A stretch of 64,000 bases of DNA from Bacillus thermozeamaize (GTDB lineage Bacteria > Bacillota > Bacilli > ZCTH02-B2): positions 1 through 64,000 of the forward strand of contig LZRT01000036.1 in NCBI GenBank assembly GCA_002159075.1, written 5' to 3'. Both the position numbers and the translations under genes were made by a program. The notes under the pieces are model-generated. The model searched no databases, was not told the DNA's origin, and was given only the letters and a program-made list of their open reading frames with translations. Positions 17,777-26,854 of this stretch are shown here, in pieces; position 1 is the first letter of the stretch; every line of letters begins with the position of its first letter.

Positions 17777-19068
17777 TGGCATTACAACCAGTGCATGTGC
17801 CGCGTTTGGAGGAAACCTTGTATCATGAAACATTGCCGAACGGCTTACAGGTTTTTCTCCTGCCTAAGCCCGGATACCGGAAAACATATGCCACGTTCAC
17901 GACCCGGTTCGGTTCCATCGACCGCCATTTCCGGTTAAGGAACGGGGAACCGATAGAGGTCCCGGACGGAATTGCTCATTTCTTGGAACACAAAATGTTC
18001 GAAGAGGAGGATGGGGACGTTTTCCACCGTTTTTCCCAGCAGGGCGCTTCGGCCAACGCCTTTACCAGCTTCACACGGACGGCCTATCTGTTTTCCTGCA
18101 CGGACAAGGTCAAGGAAAATTTGTTGACTTTGCTTGATTTCGTGCAGCGTCCCTATTTTACCGACGAAAACGTGGAAAAGGAAAAAGGGATTATCGGGCA
18201 GGAGATCCGGATGTATGAGGACGATCCGGATTGGCAGGTGTATTTTGGCCTGATCCAGGCTCTCTATCAGCGCCATCCCGTACGGATTGACATTGCGGGA
18301 AGCGTGGAATCCATTTCCCGAATTACGAAAGAGATGCTCTACCGCTGTTACGAGACGTTTTACCATCCGAGCAACATGTTGCTGTTTGTCGTTGGGCAGA
18401 TTGATCCGGATGAAGTCATCCATTGGGTGAGAGAAAATCAAGCCGCCAAAACCTTTGCGCCGCCATCAGAGGTGACCCGCCTTTATCCTGAAGAGCCGCA
18501 GGAGGTGGCGAATCCGGAGCGCCGGCGTCAATTGTCTGTCGGCGTGCCCAAGCTGATGTTTGGATTCAAGGAAGGCCGGTTGCTTTCCGGCGATGCTTTG
18601 CTTCGCCGGGAGTGCGAAACGGAGCTGGCGATGGAGGCTTTGTTCGGCACCGGTTCGGAGTTGTATCAGCAGCTTTACGATGAAAATCTGATTGATGACA
18701 GCTTTGGTTACCAGTTGGTGGAAGAGACAGCATTCGCCTTTACGATGGTCGGCGGAGACACGCCTGACCCCGAGCGCTTGCTGTCCATCGTGAAAGAGCG
18801 TCTCGCAAGACACCTAGACGAGGGGTTATCCGAGGAGACGTTTGAAAGGGTGCGTCGCAAAAAGATCGGACAGTGGCTTCGTTCGCTCAACTCACTCGAG
18901 TTTATTGCCAATCAGTTTACAAGTTACCGGTTTAACGGGACCGATCTGTTTGCCGTGCTGCCGATGCTGGAACGGATCACTTGCGAAGACGTGAACCGCC
19001 GGATGCGGGAACATTTGCACCCGGAACAGATGGCCGTTTCAATCGTCGAACCGCTTGTTTCCCGTTAG
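17776..19068 (+). CDS. ymfH: YmfH-like zinc M16 peptidase
   Basis: This 430-residue pitrilysin-family protein has the inverted zinc motif HFLEH in IAHFLEHKMFEEEDG at about residue 69. The downstream glutamate is expected near NVEKEKGIIGQEIRMYEDDP (about 135). It overlaps ymfF by one base, so the two are likely made in equal amounts and work as a pair. In Gram-positive bacteria related pairs process small peptides; the substrate here is not known. Confidence 0.92.
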   Translation: MALQPVHVPRLEETLYHETLPNGLQVFLLPKPGYRKTYATFTTRFGSIDRHFRLRNGEPIEVPDGIAHFLEHKMFEEEDGDVFHRFSQQGASANAFTSFTRTAYLFSCTDKVKENLLTLLDFVQRPYFTDENVEKEKGIIGQEIRMYEDDPDWQVYFGLIQALYQRHPVRIDIAGSVESISRITKEMLYRCYETFYHPSNMLLFVVGQIDPDEVIHWVRENQAAKTFAPPSEVTRLYPEEPQEVANPERRRQLSVGVPKLMFGFKEGRLLSGDALLRRECETELAMEALFGTGSELYQQLYDENLIDDSFGYQLVEETAFAFTMVGGDTPDPERLLSIVKERLARHLDEGLSEETFERVRRKKIGQWLRSLNSLEFIANQFTSYRFNGTDLFAVLPMLERITCEDVNRRMREHLHPEQMAVSIVEPLVSR

Positions 19069-19185
19069 TCCAAACAAAGGGTTCGGAAAACCGCCTCCTT
19101 TGCATAACGGAAAATGACTTCGAACGCAAATGGCCATGATAAGAACCGCCGCGGCGGAGAATGGGAACGAGGAAGGGATGCTTCA

Positions 19186-19923
19186 TTGAATACAGGGAGA
19201 AGGGTCTTGATTACCGGAGCCAGTGGGGGAATTGGCAGCGCCATCGCACGGAGTTTCGCGGAGCAAGGGGATCACCTCTTGCTCCACTATTTTCGTTCGG
19301 AGGCGTCGATCCGCGCGCTGTCCGAGGAATGCCTGCAAAAAGGTGTCATGGTGCATACCGTATCGGCCGATTTATCGACGCTGGAAGGATTGTCCCGGAT
19401 TGGCGAAGCGATGGAGCGGCATTCATTTTATCCTAATATTCTGATCAACAACGCCGGCATAGCCATGCATGGCCTGGCGCAGGACGTGACGGTCGAGGAA
19501 TGGGAAATGATGGTGAATCTTCACCTGCGCTGCAGCTTTTTTCTGACGCAAATGGTCCTTCCCCACATGATGCGATTAGGCTTCGGCCGTATTGTCAACA
19601 TTTCCTCCATCTGGGGCGAGGTAGGCGCGGCCAACGAAGTGGTTTATTCCACCGTCAAGGGAGGATTGAACGCCATGACCAAGGCGCTCGCCAAGGAGGT
19701 GGCAGGCGCCGGCATTACCGTCAACGCCGTTGCCCCGGGCGTGATTGAGACGCCGATGAATCAACACCTTCATCCGGAGGAAAAAGAGTGGTTGACGATG
19801 GAAATTCCAGCCAGAAGGTTCGGCACCGCACAGGAAGTGGCGGCGCTGGTGCAATTTCTCGCCTCTGAACAGGCATCCTACTTGACGGGCCAGGTGATCG
19901 GCTTGTCGGGAGGCTGGCGGTAA
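19186..19923 (+). CDS. ymfI: YmfI-like short-chain dehydrogenase/reductase (FabG-like)
   Basis: This 245-residue SDR has the cofactor motif TGASGGIGSAIA at the N-terminus, NNAG near 88, and the catalytic Ser and YxxxK in NISSIWGEVGAANEVVYSTVK (about 140-160). TTG 19186 with AGGAAGGG just upstream gives a start that matches the family; the frame is open further upstream to 19114. It resembles 3-oxoacyl-ACP reductase, but its true substrate is unknown. Confidence 0.87.
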   Translation: MNTGRRVLITGASGGIGSAIARSFAEQGDHLLLHYFRSEASIRALSEECLQKGVMVHTVSADLSTLEGLSRIGEAMERHSFYPNILINNAGIAMHGLAQDVTVEEWEMMVNLHLRCSFFLTQMVLPHMMRLGFGRIVNISSIWGEVGAANEVVYSTVKGGLNAMTKALAKEVAGAGITVNAVAPGVIETPMNQHLHPEEKEWLTMEIPARRFGTAQEVAALVQFLASEQASYLTGQVIGLSGGWR

Positions 19924-20008
19924 AAAAAGATGCATATTTTTCTTTTTCCTGTTGCAAATTACAAATGCAACTGAACATTTGGTTCAAACATGCGGAGGAG
20001 GCGAGAAG

Positions 20009-20257
20009 ATGTCGATCTTGGACAATTTCAGCCAATGGAAAGATTTTTTGAATCAACGTGTAGACCAGGCTCAAAATGCCGGCATGGATGATCAGACCAT
20101 CCAAAATATCGCTTATCAAATCGGCGATTACCTGGCCAATCATGTGGACCCGAAAAACAATGAAGAACGGTTATTAAAAGAGCTCTGGGAAGCAGGAAAT
20201 GAAGAAGAGCAAAAGATGCTGGCCGGGTTGATGGTGAAACTGGTTGATCACAAATAA
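20009..20257 (+). CDS. ymfJ: YmfJ-like DUF3243 protein
   Basis: This small soluble 82-residue protein (SILDNFSQWKDFLNQRV at the N-terminus, NNEERLLKELWEAGNEEEQK in the middle) matches the DUF3243 family. GGAGGAGGCGAG precedes ATG 20009; the open frame begins earlier, at 19952. Function is unknown. It is conserved at this position. Confidence 0.88.
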   Translation: MSILDNFSQWKDFLNQRVDQAQNAGMDDQTIQNIAYQIGDYLANHVDPKNNEERLLKELWEAGNEEEQKMLAGLMVKLVDHK

Positions 20258-20271
20258 AGCCACAGCCGATA

Positions 20272-20310
20272 AAAAGCCCAACTTGTACTTTTACAAGAAG
20301 GGCTTTTTTG
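20272..20310 (+). terminator. Intrinsic terminator after ymfJ
   Basis: AAAGCCCAACTTGTA pairs with TACAAGAAGGGCTTT, followed by six T. Confidence 0.88.
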
Positions 20311-20449
20311 TTATGCTAAAGGGGCAATGGACTTTTTGCCTGAAAAGGAATCGATATTCATATTCGCAGCAGGTTGGTGCATACGTTACAATCGTGTACA
20401 TATAAATTTCGTTCGTGGTTGCCTGTGAGATAGAAAGGAGGGTTATCTC

Positions 20450-21361
20450 TTGGATAACCTGGGCGAAATTTTAAGACAGGCCCGCCTTGAGAAGGGAAAG
20501 TCCCTGGAAGAGATCGCGGAAGAGACGAAAATACGGGTGCGGTATTTGCAAGCGATCGAAGAAGGAAGGTTCGATCTGTTGCCCGGGCATTTTTATACCC
20601 GTGGTTTTATCAAAAGTTACGCGGAAGCGGTGGGCCTGGACCCGGATGAGCTGCTGGCTTCCTATCTTCCGCCAGAGTCGAAATCAGACGGCGATACGGC
20701 CCCTTTACCGCCTCGCAGTGCGCGGCATCAAGGGTACCGGGTGCAGCCGAAGCCGTCCTTTTTCGCCAAGGGGTTCTCAAGCCTCCTGCTCGTCGCCTTT
20801 GTAGGCCTGATCGTCATCGTCATCTACTGGTTCTGGTCGTCTCAGGAATTCAACCAACCGGGACAGACGTTGCCTCCCAACTCATTGCCGAATCTTTCCG
20901 TGGAAGACAAGGAGCCTACCTCGCCGCCGTTGGGGAAGGGGCTGTCAGGCCAGACGGAAGAACAACCGTTGCCGAATGGGCAGGAGAAGCCGGGAGAAGC
21001 GGGAGAGGATGCCGCTACACAGCCTACAGCGCAGCTTAAATTGGTCAAACAGGAAGGACAAAACGATTATTATGAATTGACCGGGAATGAGATAGCCATC
21101 CAGATTCAGGCAAAAGACAGATGTTGGGTTGAACTCCGAGCGAATCATGCAAAAGGACCTAAGCTGTTCAGTAAGGAACTTCAGCCGGGAGAAACCTTGC
21201 ATTGGCCCGGAGAAGACCAGACGGAGCTGCCCTCGACGGTTCGTCTTCGGATCGGTGCGCCATCTGCCATTCAGTTGACCATCAATGGCCAAGCGATTGA
21301 AACCGGGAATTTGGCACGCCCACAAAACTATATTATCCAGCAGGTGGAAGCAAGCCGGTGA
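20450..21361 (+). CDS. ymfM: RodZ-like YmfM, membrane helix-turn-helix protein
   Basis: The 303-residue protein has an N-terminal HTH_25 domain (residues 1-70; LEEIAEETKIRVRYLQAIEEGRF), one membrane segment (about 108-127; LLLVAFVGLIVIVIYWFW), a proline-rich linker and a C-terminal extracellular DUF4115 domain (about 195-300). This is the RodZ arrangement; RodZ links the MreB cytoskeleton to cell-wall synthesis. TTG 20450 has AAAGGAGGG at good spacing. pgsA follows 66 bases later. Confidence 0.9.
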   Translation: MDNLGEILRQARLEKGKSLEEIAEETKIRVRYLQAIEEGRFDLLPGHFYTRGFIKSYAEAVGLDPDELLASYLPPESKSDGDTAPLPPRSARHQGYRVQPKPSFFAKGFSSLLLVAFVGLIVIVIYWFWSSQEFNQPGQTLPPNSLPNLSVEDKEPTSPPLGKGLSGQTEEQPLPNGQEKPGEAGEDAATQPTAQLKLVKQEGQNDYYELTGNEIAIQIQAKDRCWVELRANHAKGPKLFSKELQPGETLHWPGEDQTELPSTVRLRIGAPSAIQLTINGQAIETGNLARPQNYIIQQVEASR

Positions 21362-21427
21362 ATATCTTTATGAAGCGTTTCGAAACGAGGATCCGGCTTT
21401 TTGATTTGTTATGGGGGGCAGGATTGT

Positions 21428-21961
21428 GTGAACTTAGCCAATAAAATCACACTGGCGCGTATTTTATTGGTTCCAGTGGTCATGGTTTTTTTGTTGACGT
21501 TGAATGAAATGCTCGCGGTTTTCATGTTTATCCTGGCTGCGATCACGGATGGTCTGGACGGATACATTGCACGGAAAAAACGGCTGGTAACCAATATGGG
21601 AAAATTCCTCGATCCGCTGGCCGATAAATTGCTGATTTCGGCTGTGTTAATCGCCCTGGTTCAAATGCAGCGATTGGACGCCTGGATGGCCACCATCATC
21701 ATCAGCCGGGAATTTGCGGTGACGGGACTGCGTCTGGTGGGAGCGGCCGACGGCCAGGTCATCGCCGCCAGTGGCATGGGAAAGCTGAAAACGGTATTGC
21801 AAATTGTGGCCATTTCGCTGTTAATCGTCAACAATTTTCCTTTTTCGCTGCTGGCGATTCCGATGGCGGATATTGCCATTTGGCTGGCGGTGATCTTGAC
21901 AGTCGTCTCCGGTGTAGAATATTTTGTAAAAAACTGGTCCATATTGCAGAAGGCCGGGTAA
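21428..21961 (+). CDS. pgsA: Phosphatidylglycerophosphate synthase
   Basis: This 177-residue integral membrane CDP-alcohol phosphatidyltransferase makes phosphatidylglycerol phosphate from CDP-diacylglycerol. The signature DGLDGYIAR...G...D...D is at about residues 46-72. Several membrane helices are evident. GTG 21428 with GGGGGGCAGG upstream is chosen. Confidence 0.94.
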   Translation: MNLANKITLARILLVPVVMVFLLTLNEMLAVFMFILAAITDGLDGYIARKKRLVTNMGKFLDPLADKLLISAVLIALVQMQRLDAWMATIIISREFAVTGLRLVGAADGQVIAASGMGKLKTVLQIVAISLLIVNNFPFSLLAIPMADIAIWLAVILTVVSGVEYFVKNWSILQKAG

Positions 21962-21988
21962 GATGAAACGAAAGGGGCGGCTTGGGAA

Positions 21989-23239
21989 TTGAAATCGGAG
22001 ATCGTTGCAGTGGGTACCGAGTTGTTGCTCGGGCAAATTGCCAATACCAATGCCCAGTATCTTTCGCAAAAGCTGGCAGAAATCGGCATTGGCGTGTATT
22101 ATCACACGGTGGTCGGGGACAACGCGACACGCATCAAAGAGGTGCTCCGTCTTGCGCGCCAGCGCTCAGACCTGATCATCCTGACGGGTGGCCTGGGACC
22201 GACAGAGGATGATCTGACCAAGGAGATGGTGGCCGAACTGCTCGGGCGCCCGCTGGTGCTGCACCAGCCTTCGATGGACAAAATCACGGCTTTCTTTGCC
22301 AAACGCGGTCTCGTGATGACGGAAAACAATCGCAAGCAGGCCATGGTGGTTCAGGGCAGCCACATCTTCGAAAACCGTTTCGGCCTGGCCCCTGGCATGG
22401 CTGTTTCCGACGAGGACAGGAAAGTCTGGTATGTCTTGCTTCCCGGCCCGCCACGAGAAATGAAGCCCATGGTTCAGGATTTCGTCCTCCCTTTTCTCAC
22501 CTCTCTTCTCCCCGAGTCTGTCGTGATTCATTCTAAAGTGTTGAACTTCTACGGCATCGGTGAGTCACTCCTCGAGGATCAAATCAAGGATTTAATCCAG
22601 CAACAGAGCAATCCGACCATTGCACCGCTGGCAGGCGATCGCGAAGTGAAAATACGCCTGACGGCAAAAGCCGCTTCCAAAGAAGAGGCCGAGCGAATGC
22701 TGCAGCCCCTTGTTGAAGAATTGTACCGCCGTTTCCCCACCAACATATATGGTGAGGGAGAACATCTGCGGTTGGAAGAAATTCTGGTGGACGAATTGCG
22801 CAAACGCGGCCAGACAGTGGCAGTTGCCGAAAGTTGTACGGGAGGACGGCTCAGTCAGCTGATCACTTCTGTTTCGGGCAGTTCCTCTGTATTTCCAGGC
22901 GGCGTGGTCAGTTATTCTCTGGCCACGAAGCGGGACGTGCTGGGCATTCCCCAAGAGCTGTTGGAACGGCACGGCACGGTGTCCCGCCAGACCGCCGAGG
23001 CAATGGCCGGGCACGTCCAGCGTTTGTGCGGGGCGACATGCGGCATCGGCATTACAGGGGTCGCGGGTCCGGATGAGCTGGAAGGGCGGCCGGTAGGTCT
23101 GGTGTGGATCGCCTGGAAATTTGGTGAACAGCTGCACGTGCGGGAGTACCAATTCGCCGGCGGGCGGGAAGAAATTCAAACACGGGCCGTCAAAACGGCC
23201 ATGTTAAAACTTATCCAATTGTTGCGAGAGAAAGGTTGA
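21989..23239 (+). CDS. cinA: CinA-like competence/damage-inducible protein
   Basis: The 416 residues include an N-terminal MoCF-type domain (EIVAVGTELLLGQIANTNAQ, then LTGGLGPTEDDLTKE near 70), a middle domain, and a C-terminal CinA/nicotinamide-nucleotide amidase-like domain (VAVAESCTGGRLSQLITSVSGSS near 280; GIGITGVAGPDE near 352). TTG 21989 follows AAAGGGG. It lies upstream of recA as in most bacilli, but here a helicase gene comes between them. Confidence 0.92.
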   Translation: MKSEIVAVGTELLLGQIANTNAQYLSQKLAEIGIGVYYHTVVGDNATRIKEVLRLARQRSDLIILTGGLGPTEDDLTKEMVAELLGRPLVLHQPSMDKITAFFAKRGLVMTENNRKQAMVVQGSHIFENRFGLAPGMAVSDEDRKVWYVLLPGPPREMKPMVQDFVLPFLTSLLPESVVIHSKVLNFYGIGESLLEDQIKDLIQQQSNPTIAPLAGDREVKIRLTAKAASKEEAERMLQPLVEELYRRFPTNIYGEGEHLRLEEILVDELRKRGQTVAVAESCTGGRLSQLITSVSGSSSVFPGGVVSYSLATKRDVLGIPQELLERHGTVSRQTAEAMAGHVQRLCGATCGIGITGVAGPDELEGRPVGLVWIAWKFGEQLHVREYQFAGGREEIQTRAVKTAMLKLIQLLREKG

Positions 23240-23246
23240 AGCCTAC

Positions 23247-24860
23247 GTGAAAAGCTTTTCCGAACTGTCGATTCAAGAAGAAATCCTGAAATCCATTTCA
23301 GATATGGGATTTGAGGAGCCTACGCCGATTCAGGCGGCCTGTATCCCGGTCATTTTGGAAGGCAAGGATGTGATTGGACAGGCGCAAACGGGAACAGGCA
23401 AAACGGCCGCTTTTGGCATCCCTGTCATCCAGGCGGTTGATCCGAAAAAACTGGCCGTGCAAGCGATCATTCTGACGCCGACACGTGAATTGGCCATTCA
23501 GGTCTCCGCCGAATTGCGAAAAATTTCCCGGTATAAATCGCTGAGGATTCTTCCTATCTACGGCGGTCAATCCATTCGCCACCAGATCCGCGCCTTGCAG
23601 CAGGGGGTCCATGTGGTCATCGGCACGCCGGGACGGATCTTGGATCACTTGCGCCGCCGCACGCTCAACCTCAGCCAGGTGGAATACCTGATTCTGGATG
23701 AGGCAGATGAAATGCTGGATATGGGTTTCATTGATGAGATCGAACAGATCATCAAGGCGACGCCCAAGGAGCGGCAAACCTTATTGTTTTCCGCGACCAT
23801 GCCGGCGGAGATCCGGAGGCTGGCCAGGCGTTACCTGAAGGAGCCGGTACCCATTTCCATCAACCACGGCGATGTCCATGTCCCGTACATTGAACAAGTG
23901 TATTACCGCGTTTTGGAATCCCATAAACTGGAGGTTCTGTGCCGGATTATTGACAGTGAAGAAGTGGAACTGGGGATCGTGTTTTGCCGCACCAAAAAAG
24001 GTGTGGACGCGTTGACTGAGGCGCTGCAGGAACGCGGGTACCTGGCTGACGGCATTCACGGCGATCTCAGCCAGATGCAACGGGACAAGGTGATGAAGGC
24101 TTTTCGAGAAGGAGAGATTGAACTGCTGGTGGCCACGGATGTGGCGGCACGCGGGATTGATGTCAGCAACGTTTCCCACGTGATTAATTATGACATCCCT
24201 CAGGATCCTGAAAGTTACGTACACCGGATCGGACGGACAGGGCGGGCAGGCCGTTCAGGCGTCGCGATGACGCTGGTTACGCCAAGGGAGATGAAGTTGC
24301 TTCACGCCATTCAGCAGCAGACAAAAATGAGCATCACTCCACGGGAGCTTCCCTCCTTGGAAGAGGTGACGCGAAAAAAACGATCACAGTGGCGTGAACA
24401 GCTGGTGGCCGTTTTGAATGAAGGGGGAGCGCTTGAGCAGTACGATGAGCTGATTGAGGAGCTGCAGGCCCATTATCCGTTGAAAGAGATTGCCCGCGCT
24501 GCGCTGCATCTGCATTATTCCGCCCATCTTGCCAATCTCCAGTGGAATGAATATGATTTTGGGGACACGGGTGCATCCCTGGGAATGGTTCGCCTGTTTA
24601 TCAACGTTGGCCGCAGGGCGGGATTAAAACCGCGCATGCTGATCGATTTGATCACCAGCACGATCGGCGTGACTGCCCAATCCATCGGCCGGATTGACCT
24701 GTTTGATGAATATTCCTTTGTTGAAGTCAAAGAGCAGGTGGCTCCCTTTGTGCTGGAAGGATTGAAACATGTCCACTTTTTAGGCGTGCGCGTCAATGTA
24801 GAACCGGCCAGGCCGCGCAACAAAGCCAAAAAGAAGGATTGGAGCGTCCGTTCGTTATGA
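23247..24860 (+). CDS. DEAD-box RNA helicase with DbpA-type RNA-binding C-terminus
   Basis: Of 537 residues, domain 1 has a Q motif (PTPIQAACIPVIL), Walker A AQTGTGKTAAFG, PTRELAIQ, DEAD and SAT. Domain 2 has ATDVAARGID and HRIGRTGRAG. The C-terminal 75 residues (SIGRIDLFDEYSFVEV...LGVRVNVEPARP) resemble the DbpA/YxiN RRM that binds 23S rRNA hairpin 92. This suggests large-subunit assembly, although the middle region is longer than in DbpA. GTG 23247 lies 7 bases after cinA, so the two are probably co-transcribed. Placement between cinA and recA is not the B. subtilis order. Confidence 0.9.
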   Translation: MKSFSELSIQEEILKSISDMGFEEPTPIQAACIPVILEGKDVIGQAQTGTGKTAAFGIPVIQAVDPKKLAVQAIILTPTRELAIQVSAELRKISRYKSLRILPIYGGQSIRHQIRALQQGVHVVIGTPGRILDHLRRRTLNLSQVEYLILDEADEMLDMGFIDEIEQIIKATPKERQTLLFSATMPAEIRRLARRYLKEPVPISINHGDVHVPYIEQVYYRVLESHKLEVLCRIIDSEEVELGIVFCRTKKGVDALTEALQERGYLADGIHGDLSQMQRDKVMKAFREGEIELLVATDVAARGIDVSNVSHVINYDIPQDPESYVHRIGRTGRAGRSGVAMTLVTPREMKLLHAIQQQTKMSITPRELPSLEEVTRKKRSQWREQLVAVLNEGGALEQYDELIEELQAHYPLKEIARAALHLHYSAHLANLQWNEYDFGDTGASLGMVRLFINVGRRAGLKPRMLIDLITSTIGVTAQSIGRIDLFDEYSFVEVKEQVAPFVLEGLKHVHFLGVRVNVEPARPRNKAKKKDWSVRSL

Positions 24861-24900
24861 GCCACGGCCCCAATGGGCCCATCACTTTTGCATCCATGAT

Positions 24901-24940
24901 CGAACATATGCTTGTTCATTCCGCAAGCGTCAGGTAAGAT
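24901..24940 (+). promoter_or_regulatory. recA promoter with LexA box
   Basis: CGAACATATGCTTG (24901-24914) matches the Bacillus LexA consensus CGAACRNRYGTTYG at 13 of 14 positions. It overlaps a -35-like TTGTTC (24912-24917). TAAGAT (24935-24940) is 17 bases downstream. DNA damage control of recA by LexA (encoded at 46555-47184) is expected. Confidence 0.85.
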
Positions 24941-24980
24941 AGGGACAAAGAGGCTATTGATAGGCAAGGGGGAGAGGAAT

Positions 24981-26039
24981 GTGGCTGCAGATCGTCAAGC
25001 GGCTTTGGAAATGGCCTTGAGACAGATTGAGAAACAGTTTGGCAAAGGTTCCATTATGAAACTGGGAGAAGCGCAAGCCTCTCTCCAGGTGGAAACCATC
25101 CCCAGCGGCGCCCTGGCCCTGGACATTGCCTTAGGAGTCGGTGGCTACCCCAAGGGAAGGATCATTGAAATTTATGGACCGGAATCATCCGGGAAAACCA
25201 CCGTGGCCCTGCATGCCATCGCGGAGGCCCAGAAGCTGGGAGGAACAGCCGCCTTCATCGATGCGGAACATGCCCTGGATCCCGTGTACGCCCAGAATCT
25301 TGGCGTGAATATTGACGAGCTTCTCCTGTCTCAGCCAGACACAGGGGAGCAGGCCTTGGAAATCGCGGAGGCCCTGGTGCGCAGCGGTGCAGTGGACATC
25401 ATTGTCATTGATTCGGTGGCGGCGCTGGTTCCAAAGGCGGAAATTGACGGCGAGATGGGGGACAATTATGTTGGCTTGCAAGCGCGCCTGATGTCTCAGG
25501 CAATGCGAAAGCTCTCAGGCGCGATCAACAAGTCCAAGTGTATCGCGATTTTTATCAACCAGATTCGGGAAAAAGTGGGTGTGATGTTCGGCAACCCCGA
25601 AACCACCCCTGGGGGCCGGGCGCTGAAATTTTACAGCAGCATCCGCCTGGAAGTGCGGCGGGCTGAGACGATCAAACAGGGAAATGAAATGGTCGGGAAC
25701 CGTACCAAGATCAAGGTGGTCAAGAACAAGGTGGCTCCTCCCTTCCGCCAGGCAGAGGTAGATATCATGTACGGTGAGGGAATCTCCCGCGAAGGCAGCA
25801 TCGTCGACATCGCCACGGAATTGGACATTCTCCAGAAAAGCGGGGCATGGTATTCCTACAAAGGAGAGCGCCTGGGGCAAGGAAGGGAAAATGTCAAACA
25901 GTACCTGAAGGAGCATCCGGAAGTGGCCGAGGAAATCGAGAAGCAGATTCGCGAGGTTTGCCAGATCACCCCTCTTCGGATCGTCTCGTCGGCCGATGTT
26001 CCCCCGGAAGCGGATGACCCGTTCCCGGCAGATCTTTAA
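24981..26039 (+). CDS. recA: RecA recombinase
   Basis: The 352-residue DNA strand-exchange ATPase also triggers LexA cleavage. Walker [10 protein letters not shown] is at about residue 65, [20 protein letters not shown] at about 140, and loop L2 ([20 protein letters not shown]) at about 195. GTG 24981 follows AAGGGGGA; the frame is open from 24912 but those codons overlap the operator. A LexA box lies upstream. recX follows 18 bases later. Confidence 0.97.
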   Translation: MAADRQAALEMALRQIEKQFGKGSIMKLGEAQASLQVETIPSGALALDIALGVGGYPKGRIIEIYGPESSGKTTVALHAIAEAQKLGGTAAFIDAEHALDPVYAQNLGVNIDELLLSQPDTGEQALEIAEALVRSGAVDIIVIDSVAALVPKAEIDGEMGDNYVGLQARLMSQAMRKLSGAINKSKCIAIFINQIREKVGVMFGNPETTPGGRALKFYSSIRLEVRRAETIKQGNEMVGNRTKIKVVKNKVAPPFRQAEVDIMYGEGISREGSIVDIATELDILQKSGAWYSYKGERLGQGRENVKQYLKEHPEVAEEIEKQIREVCQITPLRIVSSADVPPEADDPFPADL

Positions 26040-26057
26040 GCAAATCTGTAAAGCAAC

Positions 26058-26687
26058 ATGACTGGTTCGTTCATTACCGCCATTGAGCCGGTGCCTTCCC
26101 AGCCCCATCGTTGCCAGGTGCTGGTGGATGGGGAAGTCGCCATTACCGTTCATCAAGAGGTCATCCTGAAATTCGGTCTGACAGAGGGATGTGTCTGGGA
26201 CGAACATCTTCATCGCCAACTTCTCCAGGAAGAGGCGTTCATCCAGGCAAAAACATGCGCTTATCGATATCTGGCGGCAAGTTGGCGCACAACCGGCGAA
26301 GTAAGGCGCCATTTGTCACGCCAGGGGTTTTCCGAACCGGTTGTCCGGCTGGTGCTGGAGCACTGCCGCCGGCAAGGATATTTGGACGATCGCATTTATG
26401 CAGAACAGTATATCGCCCGCCGCCTGCAAAGAGGGTATGGCCCCTTGCGAATTGCCCAGGAACTGTCCGACAAGGGCATTGACCATGCGATATACGAACC
26501 GATATTGTCCAGCCTCGATCCGGATGAGTTGTTTCAGCTTGCCAAGCGCATGGCGGCAAAAAAGGAAAAGTCGTTGGGAAGGCAATTGTCCCCCCGTGAC
26601 AAGAGGGCCAAAATCGGGCGTCACCTGTATTACAGGGGTTATTCCCAGAGTGTGATTCAAAAAGTGCTGAACCTCCTCTTTTCCTGA
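26058..26687 (+). CDS. recX: RecX regulatory protein
   Basis: This 209-residue protein has three-helix RecX repeats (YLAASWRTTGEVRRHLSRQGF near 75; GYLDDRIYAEQYIARRLQRGYGPLRI near 112; KIGRHLYYRGYS near the C-terminus). RecX limits or modulates RecA filaments. No strong ribosome site precedes ATG 26058; coupling to recA is possible. The recA-recX order is common in thermophilic bacilli. Confidence 0.9.
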   Translation: MTGSFITAIEPVPSQPHRCQVLVDGEVAITVHQEVILKFGLTEGCVWDEHLHRQLLQEEAFIQAKTCAYRYLAASWRTTGEVRRHLSRQGFSEPVVRLVLEHCRRQGYLDDRIYAEQYIARRLQRGYGPLRIAQELSDKGIDHAIYEPILSSLDPDELFQLAKRMAAKKEKSLGRQLSPRDKRAKIGRHLYYRGYSQSVIQKVLNLLFS

Positions 26688-26809
26688 ATGCCTCTGTTCC
26701 ATTCTTGACATTCCCTGGTTGAAAGCATAGAATGAGACTGCAATCTCATGGTGCTGCCTGTTTTTCGCAATTCATACCTGCATGCGATGGGAATGTACGA
26801 AAACGCAGT

Positions 26810-26836
26810 GAGACCGTTCAACCGGTCTCGTTTTTT
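26810..26836 (+). terminator. Intrinsic terminator between recX and rny
   Basis: GAGACCG (26810-26816) pairs with CGGTCTC (26823-26829), followed by a run of T. Confidence 0.88.
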
Positions 26837-26854
26837 AGAGAGGGGGGACGCACG

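Noticed and set aside
16301-17833. 510-codon open frame on the - strand
   Set aside because: It is antisense to ymfF, whose + strand product has clear M16 features and a good start; the - frame has no recognisable domain.
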